Assembly: GCA_013140995.1 (NCBI GenBank)
Contig: JABFRX010000017.1
Location: 1 to 42,592 of the forward strand
Source: Alphaproteobacteria bacterium
GTDB taxonomy: Bacteria; Pseudomonadota; Alphaproteobacteria; Micropepsales; Micropepsaceae
Reading direction: 5' to 3'
Length of the DNA stretch: 42,592 nucleotides
Shown here piece by piece: positions 7,560-15,925 of the stretch (the first letter of the stretch is position 1; every line of letters starts with the position of its first letter). The position numbers and the translations under genes were made by a program. Below the pieces are notes generated by a model. That model ran no database searches, was not told where the DNA came from, and saw only the letters and a list, made by a program, of their open reading frames with translations.

Positions 7560-9884
7560 TCAACTTGCCAGCGGCTGAGCGTTGGCGGCGGGAAGCGGTA
7601 CCAAGATTTCCAACTCGACAAATCGCCTTGCCGGCCGGCCCTCACCCGCCGGTTCGATGACGGGCTCGCGGGTGAACGACATTTTCCCTCTGAGCGTTCG
7701 CGTCACGAGGCCGACGATATAAAGACCGTGATGCGTTTCCCCTGATCTTCGGATCGGCGCGACGAAGGCGGCGTTCAATTCTGCCACCGGTGCCTGCCAA
7801 TTGTAGGAACGCGCCCAGATCTTCAGTCGAGTTTCCTTGTTGTAAGCGTCGGGTGTGAGAACGCGCACGCTCAACCGGTCGCGGCGATCGTTCCCGTAAC
7901 GCATCCAATTCCGGCAAAGATTACGCAAGATGATGAAGAGGCCGGTGCGCCGCATCTCGCTGATCATTATTTTGTCGATGACGTCGGACGCGGACTCTAC
8001 CCGATAAAAGGTTTGCGCACTCTTCCATTTGTCCGGGTTGTCGTCATAGGCCTTGTCCAAATACTCGGACACTTTGCGCAAGGCCGAGCCGAGGCTTACG
8101 GTCAAGGCGTCCGGACGACCGCTGCCACGCTGCAAAAGCTGATTCAGCTCGTCTTGGATCCCCAGAAGGCTTGAGAGTTCGTATGTGCTTGGAGCTCGGC
8201 GGTCGACCTCGACGGCGCTATCATCGCTCCGCCTCAACCGTTCGATCAGGCCGCCGACTCGGTTGCGCAGCTCGTGGAGCGATTCCATCCCGTTCACGTT
8301 ATCGAGCATCCACATGGTGTCACTGGACTGATAGTACGTCGTTATTAGGGTGGAGAGCCCGCTGACGATCGCTTGCAGGAATTGAAGATCGGAGTCGAAC
8401 GCCTCGCGCCGCCTGGCTTCGAAGTTGACGACGCCCAGAACGAGGCGCCCGCGCCGCAGCGGGATCGAGATCTCCGATCCGGAGTTGCGAATGGCTTTGA
8501 CTGTACCCAAGCCGAGTTTTCGGTATTTCTCGGGCGTGTACCGGATCGACTGCAGATAGACAAAGTCGTATTTGCCGCCATTGACGAACGCGAACGCGCT
8601 GAGCTTCTCGTGACTGAGCGCCAGGGGAATTGGCCGCGTGCGGTCCGCGGTCCACTCGCTCTGGCTTGCCGGCTCGTCGAGTGTCGTCACGGATTCGTGC
8701 TCGTGGAGGAAATACCGGCGAAGATGGCGGCGAAACGGATCGTGCACCAAAACCGCCATGCTGTGCGCGGCCGTACATGCGATCACCTTCGCGGCGATTT
8801 CGTTCAGATCGACCTTCAAACGATCTTCGAGCCCTTGGTACCCCTCCAGCGGCAGCGCGCTCAATGCCCCATCGAGCTTGGTCATCAACAATGCTAGCGC
8901 CTCGGTCTGGCCGATGCGGTATTTTCGCGTCAGAAAGAGATCGACGGCCCGACTGATCGAATTGATGACCTGCACGCGCGGAATGCCGCCGCGCCCCCCT
9001 TGAATAATGAAGGCTTCAAGCCGCTTCAGGCCCGGATCGACGTGCGAGCGCAAGGGCAGCACCAGGACCTGTCGGGCATCCGCCGAACTGCGGCCGTTGC
9101 CTCCGCTAGCATTGAGCGTCGCTGGATACGACAAATCGAACGGCTTTCCATTTTCGATCGATTGAACGATGGTGGCGCAGACATCGCTGTCCGCTAATGT
9201 GCGTTGCAACATATGTCCGGCGAGCCCGGCCGTCCCGACCAGCCGAATCCTGTTGCGCGCGTCCCTTTCCGGTGTTGGCGAGTGCTTACCAGTGTGCTCG
9301 GTGTACTCGGTCGGCTCGTCCAACACCACGACGTCGATCGAGCGCAAATGCAGCTCGCGGGCAAGCAAGCGTCCCAAGCCTTGAAGATCCTCGACCTTGC
9401 CCGCGTCGATTTCGCCGCGCAACTTGTCGGTGAGTACCGCGCGCCGGTCGCGCGCGATGTTCTGAGCGCTCAGCGAGTTGGCGAAGACGATGTCCGCCAC
9501 CTCCGCCAAGATCTTGATACAGCTCTCAAGATCTTCCTGCGTGCCGTTGGCGTGGATTTCTGAGAAATGGCCCTCAGCCCGGCCGCTGTTTGCGCCAAGG
9601 ATTTTGATGGCCGCGTCGACTGCGTTGGAATTTTCCAGCTTCTCTTGCGATTCGCTGCACCATGAGACGCACAGGCTCCAGACCCACACTGCTGCTTTGT
9701 CTCTTGGCTCGGCCTTCGCTCCGTTTCGCCTGACGCCAGCGACAATATTTGTTCCTGGTGCCGCAGCGAGCCGAACCGCGTCCGCCAGATCTTCGCGCGT
9801 CAGGACCTCATCATGCAGCGCTCGCACGCGAAGCTTGTCGCGCGCGCCTTCAAGCACCTCTATGCGGTCATGGTGTCTGGTCAT
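7560..9884 (-). CDS. GAF-domain histidine-kinase-like sensor
   Basis: This 774-residue soluble sensor has no transmembrane segment. After an N-terminal alpha/beta region come two GAF-like regions (about 150-330 and 350-520). The second ends in IPLRRGRLVLGVVNFEARRREAFDSDLQFLQAI, typical of GAF. MESLHELRNRVGGLIERL follows as a DHp-like H-box with His537, then a degenerate HATPase: LRNLCRNWMRYGN resembles the N-box, and HHGLYIVGLVTRTLRGKMSF resembles the G2 box, but the classic DxGxG is weak. ATP binding may therefore be atypical. ATG 9884 is preferred to TTG 9920, because a TATACT hexamer would otherwise sit inside the coding sequence. The gene is transcribed just ahead of the REC-kinase gene with about 32 bases between, suggesting a partner pair. 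Confidence 0.82.
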   Translation of the reverse strand: MTRHHDRIEVLEGARDKLRVRALHDEVLTREDLADAVRLAAAPGTNIVAGVRRNGAKAEPRDKAAVWVWSLCVSWCSESQEKLENSNAVDAAIKILGANSGRAEGHFSEIHANGTQEDLESCIKILAEVADIVFANSLSAQNIARDRRAVLTDKLRGEIDAGKVEDLQGLGRLLARELHLRSIDVVVLDEPTEYTEHTGKHSPTPERDARNRIRLVGTAGLAGHMLQRTLADSDVCATIVQSIENGKPFDLSYPATLNASGGNGRSSADARQVLVLPLRSHVDPGLKRLEAFIIQGGRGGIPRVQVINSISRAVDLFLTRKYRIGQTEALALLMTKLDGALSALPLEGYQGLEDRLKVDLNEIAAKVIACTAAHSMAVLVHDPFRRHLRRYFLHEHESVTTLDEPASQSEWTADRTRPIPLALSHEKLSAFAFVNGGKYDFVYLQSIRYTPEKYRKLGLGTVKAIRNSGSEISIPLRRGRLVLGVVNFEARRREAFDSDLQFLQAIVSGLSTLITTYYQSSDTMWMLDNVNGMESLHELRNRVGGLIERLRRSDDSAVEVDRRAPSTYELSSLLGIQDELNQLLQRGSGRPDALTVSLGSALRKVSEYLDKAYDDNPDKWKSAQTFYRVESASDVIDKIMISEMRRTGLFIILRNLCRNWMRYGNDRRDRLSVRVLTPDAYNKETRLKIWARSYNWQAPVAELNAAFVAPIRRSGETHHGLYIVGLVTRTLRGKMSFTREPVIEPAGEGRPARRFVELEILVPLPAANAQPLAS

Positions 9885-9902
9885 GCAGCGATCACCATCT
9901 AC

Positions 9903-9908
9903 AGTATA
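9903..9908 (-). promoter_or_regulatory. Candidate -10 element for the sensor operon
   Basis: On the minus strand TATACT lies about 19 bases before ATG 9884, a close match to the sigma-70 -10 hexamer. No convincing -35 is seen at 16-18 bases, so this is a weak call. It would give a very short leader. Confidence 0.3.
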
Positions 9909-10042
9909 CACGGAAAGCAAAATGAACTGGCCACAATATCACGCTAAGAAGATCATGTTCTACGCCAACATTCGTGTCGAAACTGAAGGCGCGCCGAAGG
10001 GACGCTAACGGCGACTTGGGGCGCGAGGGTTCGCGGCCCTGT

Positions 10043-10090
10043 CAAATCGCTTCCAACTGCGACCCCCATTTCGCGTCCAATCGTGACCCC
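10043..10090. repeat. Two tandem 24-bp imperfect repeats, IS21-end-like
   Basis: Two head-to-tail 24-mers occupy 10043-10066 and 10067-10090. On the minus strand both read GGGGTCxCxxTTGGAxGCGA followed by xxTG, agreeing at about 19 of 24 positions. Multiple short terminal repeats of this kind are typical of the transposase-binding ends of IS21-family elements (established for the family). No istA or istB gene remains in the window, so this would be an isolated end or relic. The surrounding 9925-10200 holds no supported gene. Confidence 0.45.
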
Positions 10091-10121
10091 TGTTGGGTGA
10101 TCGAAAGGGCTTGTCCATGTA

Positions 10122-10577
10122 GTGCATAGGAGGGACCCGCGGCCGGCGCCGCGCGTGGTCAAGGGCGCTGGCGGCGGCGGCCGTGGGAGGTACCTGTGCA
10201 CCCACGTGGATAAGGCCGGGTGGAGGGTTTGCTCAGTTGCGGTTTTTGAATCGCCAGCTGGTATTGCCGGTCTCGACGATTCGCTTCGCCATCTCGAAGC
10301 GGCATTGAGCGAATTGCCGAACCAGAGGGAGCTCATTCCGACCTTTGTGAGCGCCGCCATGGCCATCGCCGCGCCCGACAAGGGCGAGCGTTTGACCGCG
10401 TTGCTTCAAGGACACGAGAACGCCATCGCCGTCGAACCGCTCTCGGTCGCCTTGCTGATGCTGCGTGGCGAAAAGCCTCTAGTCGCCAAAGAAGTTAGCG
10501 ACGTTGCGTGGGACATCGTTGTTCGCGCCTCCAACAAATTAGGGCAGGAGGAGCAAGCGTCTGCTCTTGTCAAATAG
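10122..10577 (+). pseudogene. Hypothetical gene fragment, probably 5' truncated
   Basis: The last 110 codons (from about 10250) look coding: a helical, Leu/Ala-rich stretch with DDSLRHLEAALSELP and AIAVEPLSVALLMLRG. The first 40 codons are Gly/Arg-rich junk overlapping the IS21-like end, and no ribosome binding site is seen. This is most simply the 3' part of a gene cut by the insertion. The function is not recognised. It could also be a small intact protein starting internally at a GTG near 10220. Confidence 0.4.
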
Positions 10578-10762
10578 CGCCCTGCGCGCGGCCATGCTCT
10601 CGTGAACAGCCTATTTCGCAGTCACGGCCTTCAAGCTTCGATCCGGGCAATGGCAGATTGCAAGCTTTACTCAGGCTCATCCGGACATCCGAACTCCGCG
10701 TTTCCGAATCTTTCCCCGCACCACGAATCTGGGGCGAACGCGACCTCGAAGTCCGAAGCCGA

Positions 10763-10782
10763 GTGCTGATAACTGTGAATTA
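10763..10782 (+). repeat. Direct repeat copy 2 (gtgctgataactgNgaatta)
   Basis: This is the second copy of the 20-mer found at 5775-5794, in the same orientation with one mismatch. It abuts the 3' end of the first glycosyltransferase gene, which ends at 10780. It therefore lies exactly at the border between the signalling cassette and the glycan locus. Confidence 0.6.
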
Positions 10783-12555
10783 GCGATGTGGGCCTTTCGT
10801 GACTGCAGGGGCCGTGCTCCGCCTGGTCTTGGCACCGACGACGACCTTCGCTGGCTCGGCCGCCGACAGTTTCGATAGAGTCAGCATGTGCTCAATGTAA
10901 AGCCGCACTCGCTGTTCGTGCACAAGCGGGTCATCGCCGAATCCATTTTCGTCACAATTGGAAAAGTGCAAGATGTCAGACGCTTGGATCTTGTAGATCT
11001 TCACGCCCATCCTGGCGCCTAATACTTGGCACATCCAATAGTCATCGACCAACCGATACTCCGGATGGGTCATCGGGTAGCTTGCAGCGTGCCGGAAGAG
11101 GTGCATTGACGCGATTACACAGTCACCAGATCCGAAGTCGACTGTAGTTGCTGGCATACTCTCGTCGAGAAACGTAATCTGGCTCTCGGTCTGCCAGGCG
11201 CTCTCGGGCGAATCGATCTCAAGGCGATGGGGACGGAGCAGGTGCCCGCGGACGCAGACCATAGTCTTTGTGCCAAGCCGTCGATGTGCATCGAAGAGTG
11301 TGCGAACAAAGGTTGGATGCGGAGCGACACTGTCGCCACACACAAGCAGCACGTCGCTTCGCGCGAGTGCTGGCAACGCAAATCGCAACCCACCGTGAAT
11401 ATTGTCACAGCCGATTATTGTTCTTACACTCAGGTGTGGTCGTACTCCCTCAACTATTTTCGCGACCGCACGCGAGTCGTTAGGGCCATTGTTCCAGATC
11501 ACTATCTCGAAATCTGGTGCGTTCTCTTGCATCGCCAGGCCGGTCAACAACGGTCGCAGGGACTCTATTTTCGCTCCGGATTCAATGAGAACTGTAAGGT
11601 CGAAGCGGCGAAATTGCCCTAGCTGTGATTGCGGCGTCGGGAGCGAAAGGTAAACAACGCTGGAACGAATGCTTCGTAAGAATTCCTCATCCGAAGCCAC
11701 TCGCTTCCTGCGTTCCAGAAGATAATCATGCGCCAGCCTCAACTTGGTGAAGTCCGTCAGAAGCCCATCAGCGTTTCCATTGTGGTAGAGTGGATAATCT
11801 TCGCCCAGGTATTCAGCAACGCCTCCCACATTGTTTACGCAGATAGGTGTCGCCCGCGCCAGGCACTCAACGATGACTGTGTTCGCTGGTGCATCAATCA
11901 AGTCTACGAAGACGACGCTTTCTTGCAATAGCGCGTCATACTCCACGTCCGACACCCGAGGGACCAGCTCGACGGATTCGTTGACTACGACGGCACGGGA
12001 GTGGATGGGCCACTTTGGCGGTATCAGGAGCTGCTTGCGCCAGCCAGGAACATGTAGGTCGTAGAAGGACTGAAAGTTGCGCTGGAACTCGCCGACGTGG
12101 AGAAGCCGAGGTGTTTCTTGCGAAACGAACCGATCCCAGTCGAACTGTGGAACCTCGCTCGACGTGGCATAAGGAAGTACACACACCGGAATTCTCACGC
12201 CATTTGTCAGTAAGAACTCGCGGGCATAGTTTGAAAGCGTCCAAAGGCCCCGACAAAATGGGACACTGCGAAGCCAAACCTCCGATTCGATAAGACGAGC
12301 TAGATCAGGATAGCGCCGCAAATTGTGATGAGGCACCTGATGAATGACTCCAACCCAAGGCTCTTCAATTGCTCCATGGTTGTGAAAGTGTTCTTCAACC
12401 GCGCTGACAAACAATGTCCCATCAGGACACGCTAGATGACGCTCGACCAATCGCTCGACATGTTTCCAGCCATCCCGATGTTGCGGCCAAGCGTAGCTTC
12501 GGCCTACTCGCAGCTTCGGCCTCGCAAATTTCGCTATCCCATCTCTGTTCCGCAT
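10780..12555 (-). CDS. Two-domain glycosyltransferase-like protein, GT-A site degenerate
   Basis: This protein of about 591 residues has a GT-B-like N-terminal half: VLPYATSSEVPQFDW, LLHVGEFQRNFQSFYDL and PICVNNVGGVAEYLG, the last resembling the sugar-nucleotide site of GT1/GT4 enzymes. Its C-terminal half is GT2/GT-A-like: FEIVIWNNGPND and the VDDYWMCQVLGARMGV acceptor region. Its paralogue at 20785-22518 shares the full layout. In the GT-A half the metal-binding DDD of the paralogue is replaced by GDS (VLLVCGDSVAP). The GT-A domain may therefore be inactive, or metal-independent. ATG 12555 is chosen because it aligns with the paralogue start; GTG 12585 is possible. It lies downstream of the UDP-xylose synthase-like gene on the same strand, with about 197 bp between. 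The acceptor sugar is unknown. Confidence 0.85.
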   Translation of the reverse strand: MRNRDGIAKFARPKLRVGRSYAWPQHRDGWKHVERLVERHLACPDGTLFVSAVEEHFHNHGAIEEPWVGVIHQVPHHNLRRYPDLARLIESEVWLRSVPFCRGLWTLSNYAREFLLTNGVRIPVCVLPYATSSEVPQFDWDRFVSQETPRLLHVGEFQRNFQSFYDLHVPGWRKQLLIPPKWPIHSRAVVVNESVELVPRVSDVEYDALLQESVVFVDLIDAPANTVIVECLARATPICVNNVGGVAEYLGEDYPLYHNGNADGLLTDFTKLRLAHDYLLERRKRVASDEEFLRSIRSSVVYLSLPTPQSQLGQFRRFDLTVLIESGAKIESLRPLLTGLAMQENAPDFEIVIWNNGPNDSRAVAKIVEGVRPHLSVRTIIGCDNIHGGLRFALPALARSDVLLVCGDSVAPHPTFVRTLFDAHRRLGTKTMVCVRGHLLRPHRLEIDSPESAWQTESQITFLDESMPATTVDFGSGDCVIASMHLFRHAASYPMTHPEYRLVDDYWMCQVLGARMGVKIYKIQASDILHFSNCDENGFGDDPLVHEQRVRLYIEHMLTLSKLSAAEPAKVVVGAKTRRSTAPAVTKGPHR

Positions 12556-12752
12556 CTGGATTGAGCCCTCACACTCCGCCTTCACGTTGGGAGTACTTGG
12601 TTGAATAGCTCAGTGTTTACGAGTTTTCCAGCGTCCGTCCCGGGCCGGCTCGAGCTCAATCGATCGGTGCGATGGTCCTATGGCCATTGAAGGTCTCGAT
12701 AAATAAGTGATTGGAGAGCGAGGGGATTACTTCACCTCAACGGGCGGGGATC

Positions 12753-13763
12753 TCAGTCATCGCTGAATGAGAGATCGGGAAAAGGTTTCTTTGCGCCTGA
12801 CGGCCTTCCTTGAGCATTGTCGCCGCAGCGTTGCGATAACACGTTTTCGAAGTATCTTATCGTTTTTCCTAGGCCCTCAGTCAACGAAACAGCTGGCGAC
12901 CAGTCGAGCAAGCGACGCGCCTTGCTAATGTCGGGGGTCCGCTTCGGCGGATCGTCCGAGGGCAATGGTCGAAATTCGACGGGAGATCGGGATCCGACAA
13001 GTTCGACAACTGTTTCTGCCAGCACTCTTATTGTGCACTCATGCGGGCTCCCAAGGTTAATCGGAGCGACCGCCGACTGAATCTTCATCAGCTTGATCAA
13101 GCCGTCGACAAGATCATCAACAAAACAGAATGATCTTATCTGAGTACCATCGCCAAAAATCGTAATGGGTTTGTTCGTAAGTGCTTGAACAATGAAACTC
13201 GGCACGACGCGACCATCGTTTGGCTGCATCCGCGGTCCATAGGTGTTGAAAATGCGGGCGACTTTTGTGGCAACGCCGAACTGTCGGCGATAGTCTGAGA
13301 ACAACGCTTCGGCGCAGCGCTTGCCTTCATCATAGCACGCTCTGGCGCCGATCGGATTGACGTTGCCCCAATACTCTTCCGGCTGCGGATGGATCGTTGA
13401 GCTTCCGTACACCTCGCTTGTTGAAGCCTGCAGGATCTCCGCCCCGACCTTGCGAGCTAGGTCGAGCATATTGATCGCTCCCAGAACTGCCGTCTTAGTC
13501 GTTCCTGTTGGATGCTGCTGATATTGGGCCGGCGATGCCGGGCACGCGAAATTGTAGATTTCGTCCACATCGACGTGCAGCGGCACACGCACGTCGTGCT
13601 TGATGAGTTCGAAGCTACGGCTGCCCATGATCGCTTGAATATTAGCTTCAGAACCCGTCTGAAAATTGTCTGCGCATACCACCTCATTGCCGGCTTCTAT
13701 CAACCGCTCGCAAAGGAACGATCCTATGAAGCCAGCTCCGCCGGTTACCAAGATGCGCGTCAT
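12753..13763 (-). CDS. UDP-glucuronate decarboxylase (UDP-xylose synthase)-like
   Basis: This is a 336-residue extended short-chain dehydrogenase that most resembles UDP-glucuronate decarboxylase, which makes UDP-xylose from UDP-glucuronate using bound NAD. It shows GGAGFIGS at 8-15 for NAD, EIYNFACPASPAQYQ at 68-82, STSEVYG with the catalytic Ser/Thr, Tyr144-x3-Lys148 in YDEGKR, GPRMQPNDGRVVPSFI and GDGTQIRSFCFVDD. The CPASP and YDEGKR motifs are characteristic of the UXS branch rather than 4-epimerases. An N-terminal relic of a second UXS lies at 34545-34826. The gene is probably the first of a minus-strand unit with the glycosyltransferase downstream. Confidence 0.9.
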   Translation of the reverse strand: MTRILVTGGAGFIGSFLCERLIEAGNEVVCADNFQTGSEANIQAIMGSRSFELIKHDVRVPLHVDVDEIYNFACPASPAQYQQHPTGTTKTAVLGAINMLDLARKVGAEILQASTSEVYGSSTIHPQPEEYWGNVNPIGARACYDEGKRCAEALFSDYRRQFGVATKVARIFNTYGPRMQPNDGRVVPSFIVQALTNKPITIFGDGTQIRSFCFVDDLVDGLIKLMKIQSAVAPINLGSPHECTIRVLAETVVELVGSRSPVEFRPLPSDDPPKRTPDISKARRLLDWSPAVSLTEGLGKTIRYFENVLSQRCGDNAQGRPSGAKKPFPDLSFSDD

Positions 13764-14136
13764 ATGAGCATAGCCATTTAGAAGAGTGTCTCCGCCAACG
13801 GCAGATATTTGCAGAGGCTTCGCAACGCCGTTGCGGAGCGCCGAGGCGTATGTGGGCGACCGAACGTGCGCCGCCTAACGAAACGCAACTCTCGACATCG
13901 CGATAGTTTCGTTGGCAGTTTCCAGCCCAGATTCCGGACTTAGAGAATAGACCTTACAACGACCCGTTGATGTGTCAAGACTTGAGAAAACTGTGCGAGA
14001 CGGATCCGTCTTGGTCGTTGGGTGGAGATCGTCGGTCGGCAACTCGTTTGATCAAAGACAGCAAAAGGTTCGAACGGCCGCCGTAATGATGTTAGAATCT
14101 CTGCGTTCGCAACGGCTGCAGATTGGAGCGGAGTTC
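13764..14136. other. Divergent intergenic region
   Basis: This 373-bp stretch separates the divergent UXS and radical SAM genes. It contains a small perfect hairpin (cgcaac-gcc-gttgcg, 13821-13835). Promoters for both genes are expected here, but no clear -35/-10 pair is seen. The in-frame codons 13972-14136 could extend the next gene if GTG 13972 were used. Confidence 0.5.
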
Positions 14137-15915
14137 ATGACGAATGGACGGCGATTCGTAATCTTGTCTCACGATCGGAGTGAGGCGTCGGTGCTTCGAC
14201 GCTTGGTGCGAGAAGCGGGCGTGCAAGTGTGTGGCGATCTCTTCGACAGCGATCCAAGTATTCGAGCGGAGGCGGCAGCAACCGTTGGACTGAAGCCCTA
14301 TTGCTCAGGAGACGACGGCGCCGCCTATTTGAGCGAATTTGGTACAGATGACAAGGAACCGGCCGGATTCGGGTTGTTGTACGAGCATGCGGCGCGAGGG
14401 CCTGCGTCCACGGCTTGGGATTTTGTCCGCAGTCGGCAAGACATCCCGATAGTGCATCTCACCTCGGATGATCTGCTGGTAACCTGGCTGAGGGCAGAGA
14501 TCGAAAGAAGGTGCGGCGATACAATGAATACGCGGCCGACGGATACGCCCTCATTCGAGGTGGACTGCGAGCGCCTGGCGGAGTTCTTCGATCGCGTGGT
14601 TGCGAAGCGGTACTGGGTTCGGCTGGTTTTTCAAAGTCACCCCTTCTTGGAAATTTCCTACCGCCAGCTTGTCCGCGACCGCTCGACCATGTACCGAGTG
14701 CTTAAGCACATTGGAGCTGGAGCCGGTTCAACCGATGTTGCTCCGGATTGGTTGGTCGAAATTCGCGCTGAACAAATCATGGCTCAGCGAGTGATCGCGA
14801 ATTTCGACGAAGTGTGTGCTTACTTTCGTCACAGCCCTCATGATGTCTATTTTCGCGATCGCCCTGCGGATGGGCAGGTTGCTGCACGCGCCGGCTTTTG
14901 CCCTCGCCCCTTTGAGTCTCTCGGCATCGACGCACAGGGGAAACTCAGAGTGTGCTGTGAGGATTGGCTCACCACCCCCATTGGTGATATTCGCTCGGGC
15001 GGCCTAGCGGAGCAGTGGAATTCCCAGACCGCAGTTGCAATTCGCGATTCAATTCTCGACGGTAGCTATCGGTTCTGCGATTCCCGGCAGTGTCCAGATC
15101 TTGTGAAGGGAACATTGCCCGCGTTCGAAGCGCTGCCCAAAGGATTTCAACGATGGGTGGCAGAAGGTCGAACAGTGATGAGCAATCTGCCGGCCACTCT
15201 CAGTCTCGGGTACGACCCGACCTGCAACTTGAAATGCCCGACCTGCCGTAGCGACTTCATCGTTTTGAAGGGTGAAGCATTCCAGCGTGCGTTGGCTGTG
15301 CATCGTTCGGTGGTGTCTGAATTGCTGCCGGCAGCGCGCCAGGCGATAGTCACTGGCCACGGTGATGCGATCGCGAGCCGTATCTATCGTGAGTTTCTTC
15401 GCAATCTGGACGCGTCGAAATTTCCAAACCTGAGGATCATCGTACTGTCGAATGGTCTCAATTTTGACGCGCGTATGTGGGAGACATTCAGCGCGGCCCA
15501 CTCCGCTATTATGGGCGCCTCGATATCCGTAGATGCCGCAACACCAGAGACCTACAAACTTAATCGCGGCGGCAGCTTTGAGAAGCTGGTTGGCAATCTG
15601 CGATTCCTAGGGGAGTTGCGCCGCTCGGGCAAAATTGATTTTCTTGAGATCAGCTTTGTCGTGCAGGCCAACAATTTTGCAGAGATGGTGGACTTCATAG
15701 GCCTTGCGCGCGAAGTTGGATGTTCATCGATCTTGTTCATGAAGCTAATCCGCTGGCCAGGTACCTTCAGCGAAACTGAGTTTGCGAACCGGGCCGTCCA
15801 AGAGTCAGATCACCCGCTACATCAGGAGTTCCTTGAGTTTCTGCAACAGCCGATTTTCGAAAGTTCTGATGTCGATCTCAGCAATCTCTCCCATCTACGC
15901 ACGCCGGGACCGTGA
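14137..15915 (+). CDS. Degenerate Stf0 domain-SPASM-like-radical SAM fusion
   Basis: The 592-residue protein has three parts. Residues 1-210 align with the sulfotransferase encoded just downstream (FVILSHDRSEAS versus FLLLCSPRTGST; VHLTSDDLL versus VHLTRDNLL). The PAPS-binding P-loop and the 3'-phosphate Arg are lost, so this is a pseudo-sulfotransferase. Residues 255-319 carry a Cys-rich SPASM/twitch-like segment (Cys255, Cys273, Cys274, Cys314, Cys319). Residues about 355-560 are a radical SAM core with C363-x3-C367-x2-C370 for the 4Fe-4S cluster. SPASM-type cysteines usually follow the core, so here they stand in an unusual place. ATG 14137 is chosen because of GGAG 8 bases upstream; GTG 13972 would add 55 residues. 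It is followed 10 bases later by the sulfotransferase gene. The substrate is unknown. Confidence 0.83.
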   Translation: MTNGRRFVILSHDRSEASVLRRLVREAGVQVCGDLFDSDPSIRAEAAATVGLKPYCSGDDGAAYLSEFGTDDKEPAGFGLLYEHAARGPASTAWDFVRSRQDIPIVHLTSDDLLVTWLRAEIERRCGDTMNTRPTDTPSFEVDCERLAEFFDRVVAKRYWVRLVFQSHPFLEISYRQLVRDRSTMYRVLKHIGAGAGSTDVAPDWLVEIRAEQIMAQRVIANFDEVCAYFRHSPHDVYFRDRPADGQVAARAGFCPRPFESLGIDAQGKLRVCCEDWLTTPIGDIRSGGLAEQWNSQTAVAIRDSILDGSYRFCDSRQCPDLVKGTLPAFEALPKGFQRWVAEGRTVMSNLPATLSLGYDPTCNLKCPTCRSDFIVLKGEAFQRALAVHRSVVSELLPAARQAIVTGHGDAIASRIYREFLRNLDASKFPNLRIIVLSNGLNFDARMWETFSAAHSAIMGASISVDAATPETYKLNRGGSFEKLVGNLRFLGELRRSGKIDFLEISFVVQANNFAEMVDFIGLAREVGCSSILFMKLIRWPGTFSETEFANRAVQESDHPLHQEFLEFLQQPIFESSDVDLSNLSHLRTPGP

Positions 15916-15925
15916 CCCCTTGGAC

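Noticed and set aside
8373-8897. 174-codon plus-strand open frame opposite the GAF sensor
   Set aside because: It is a shadow of the sensor gene, with no start signal and no domain.
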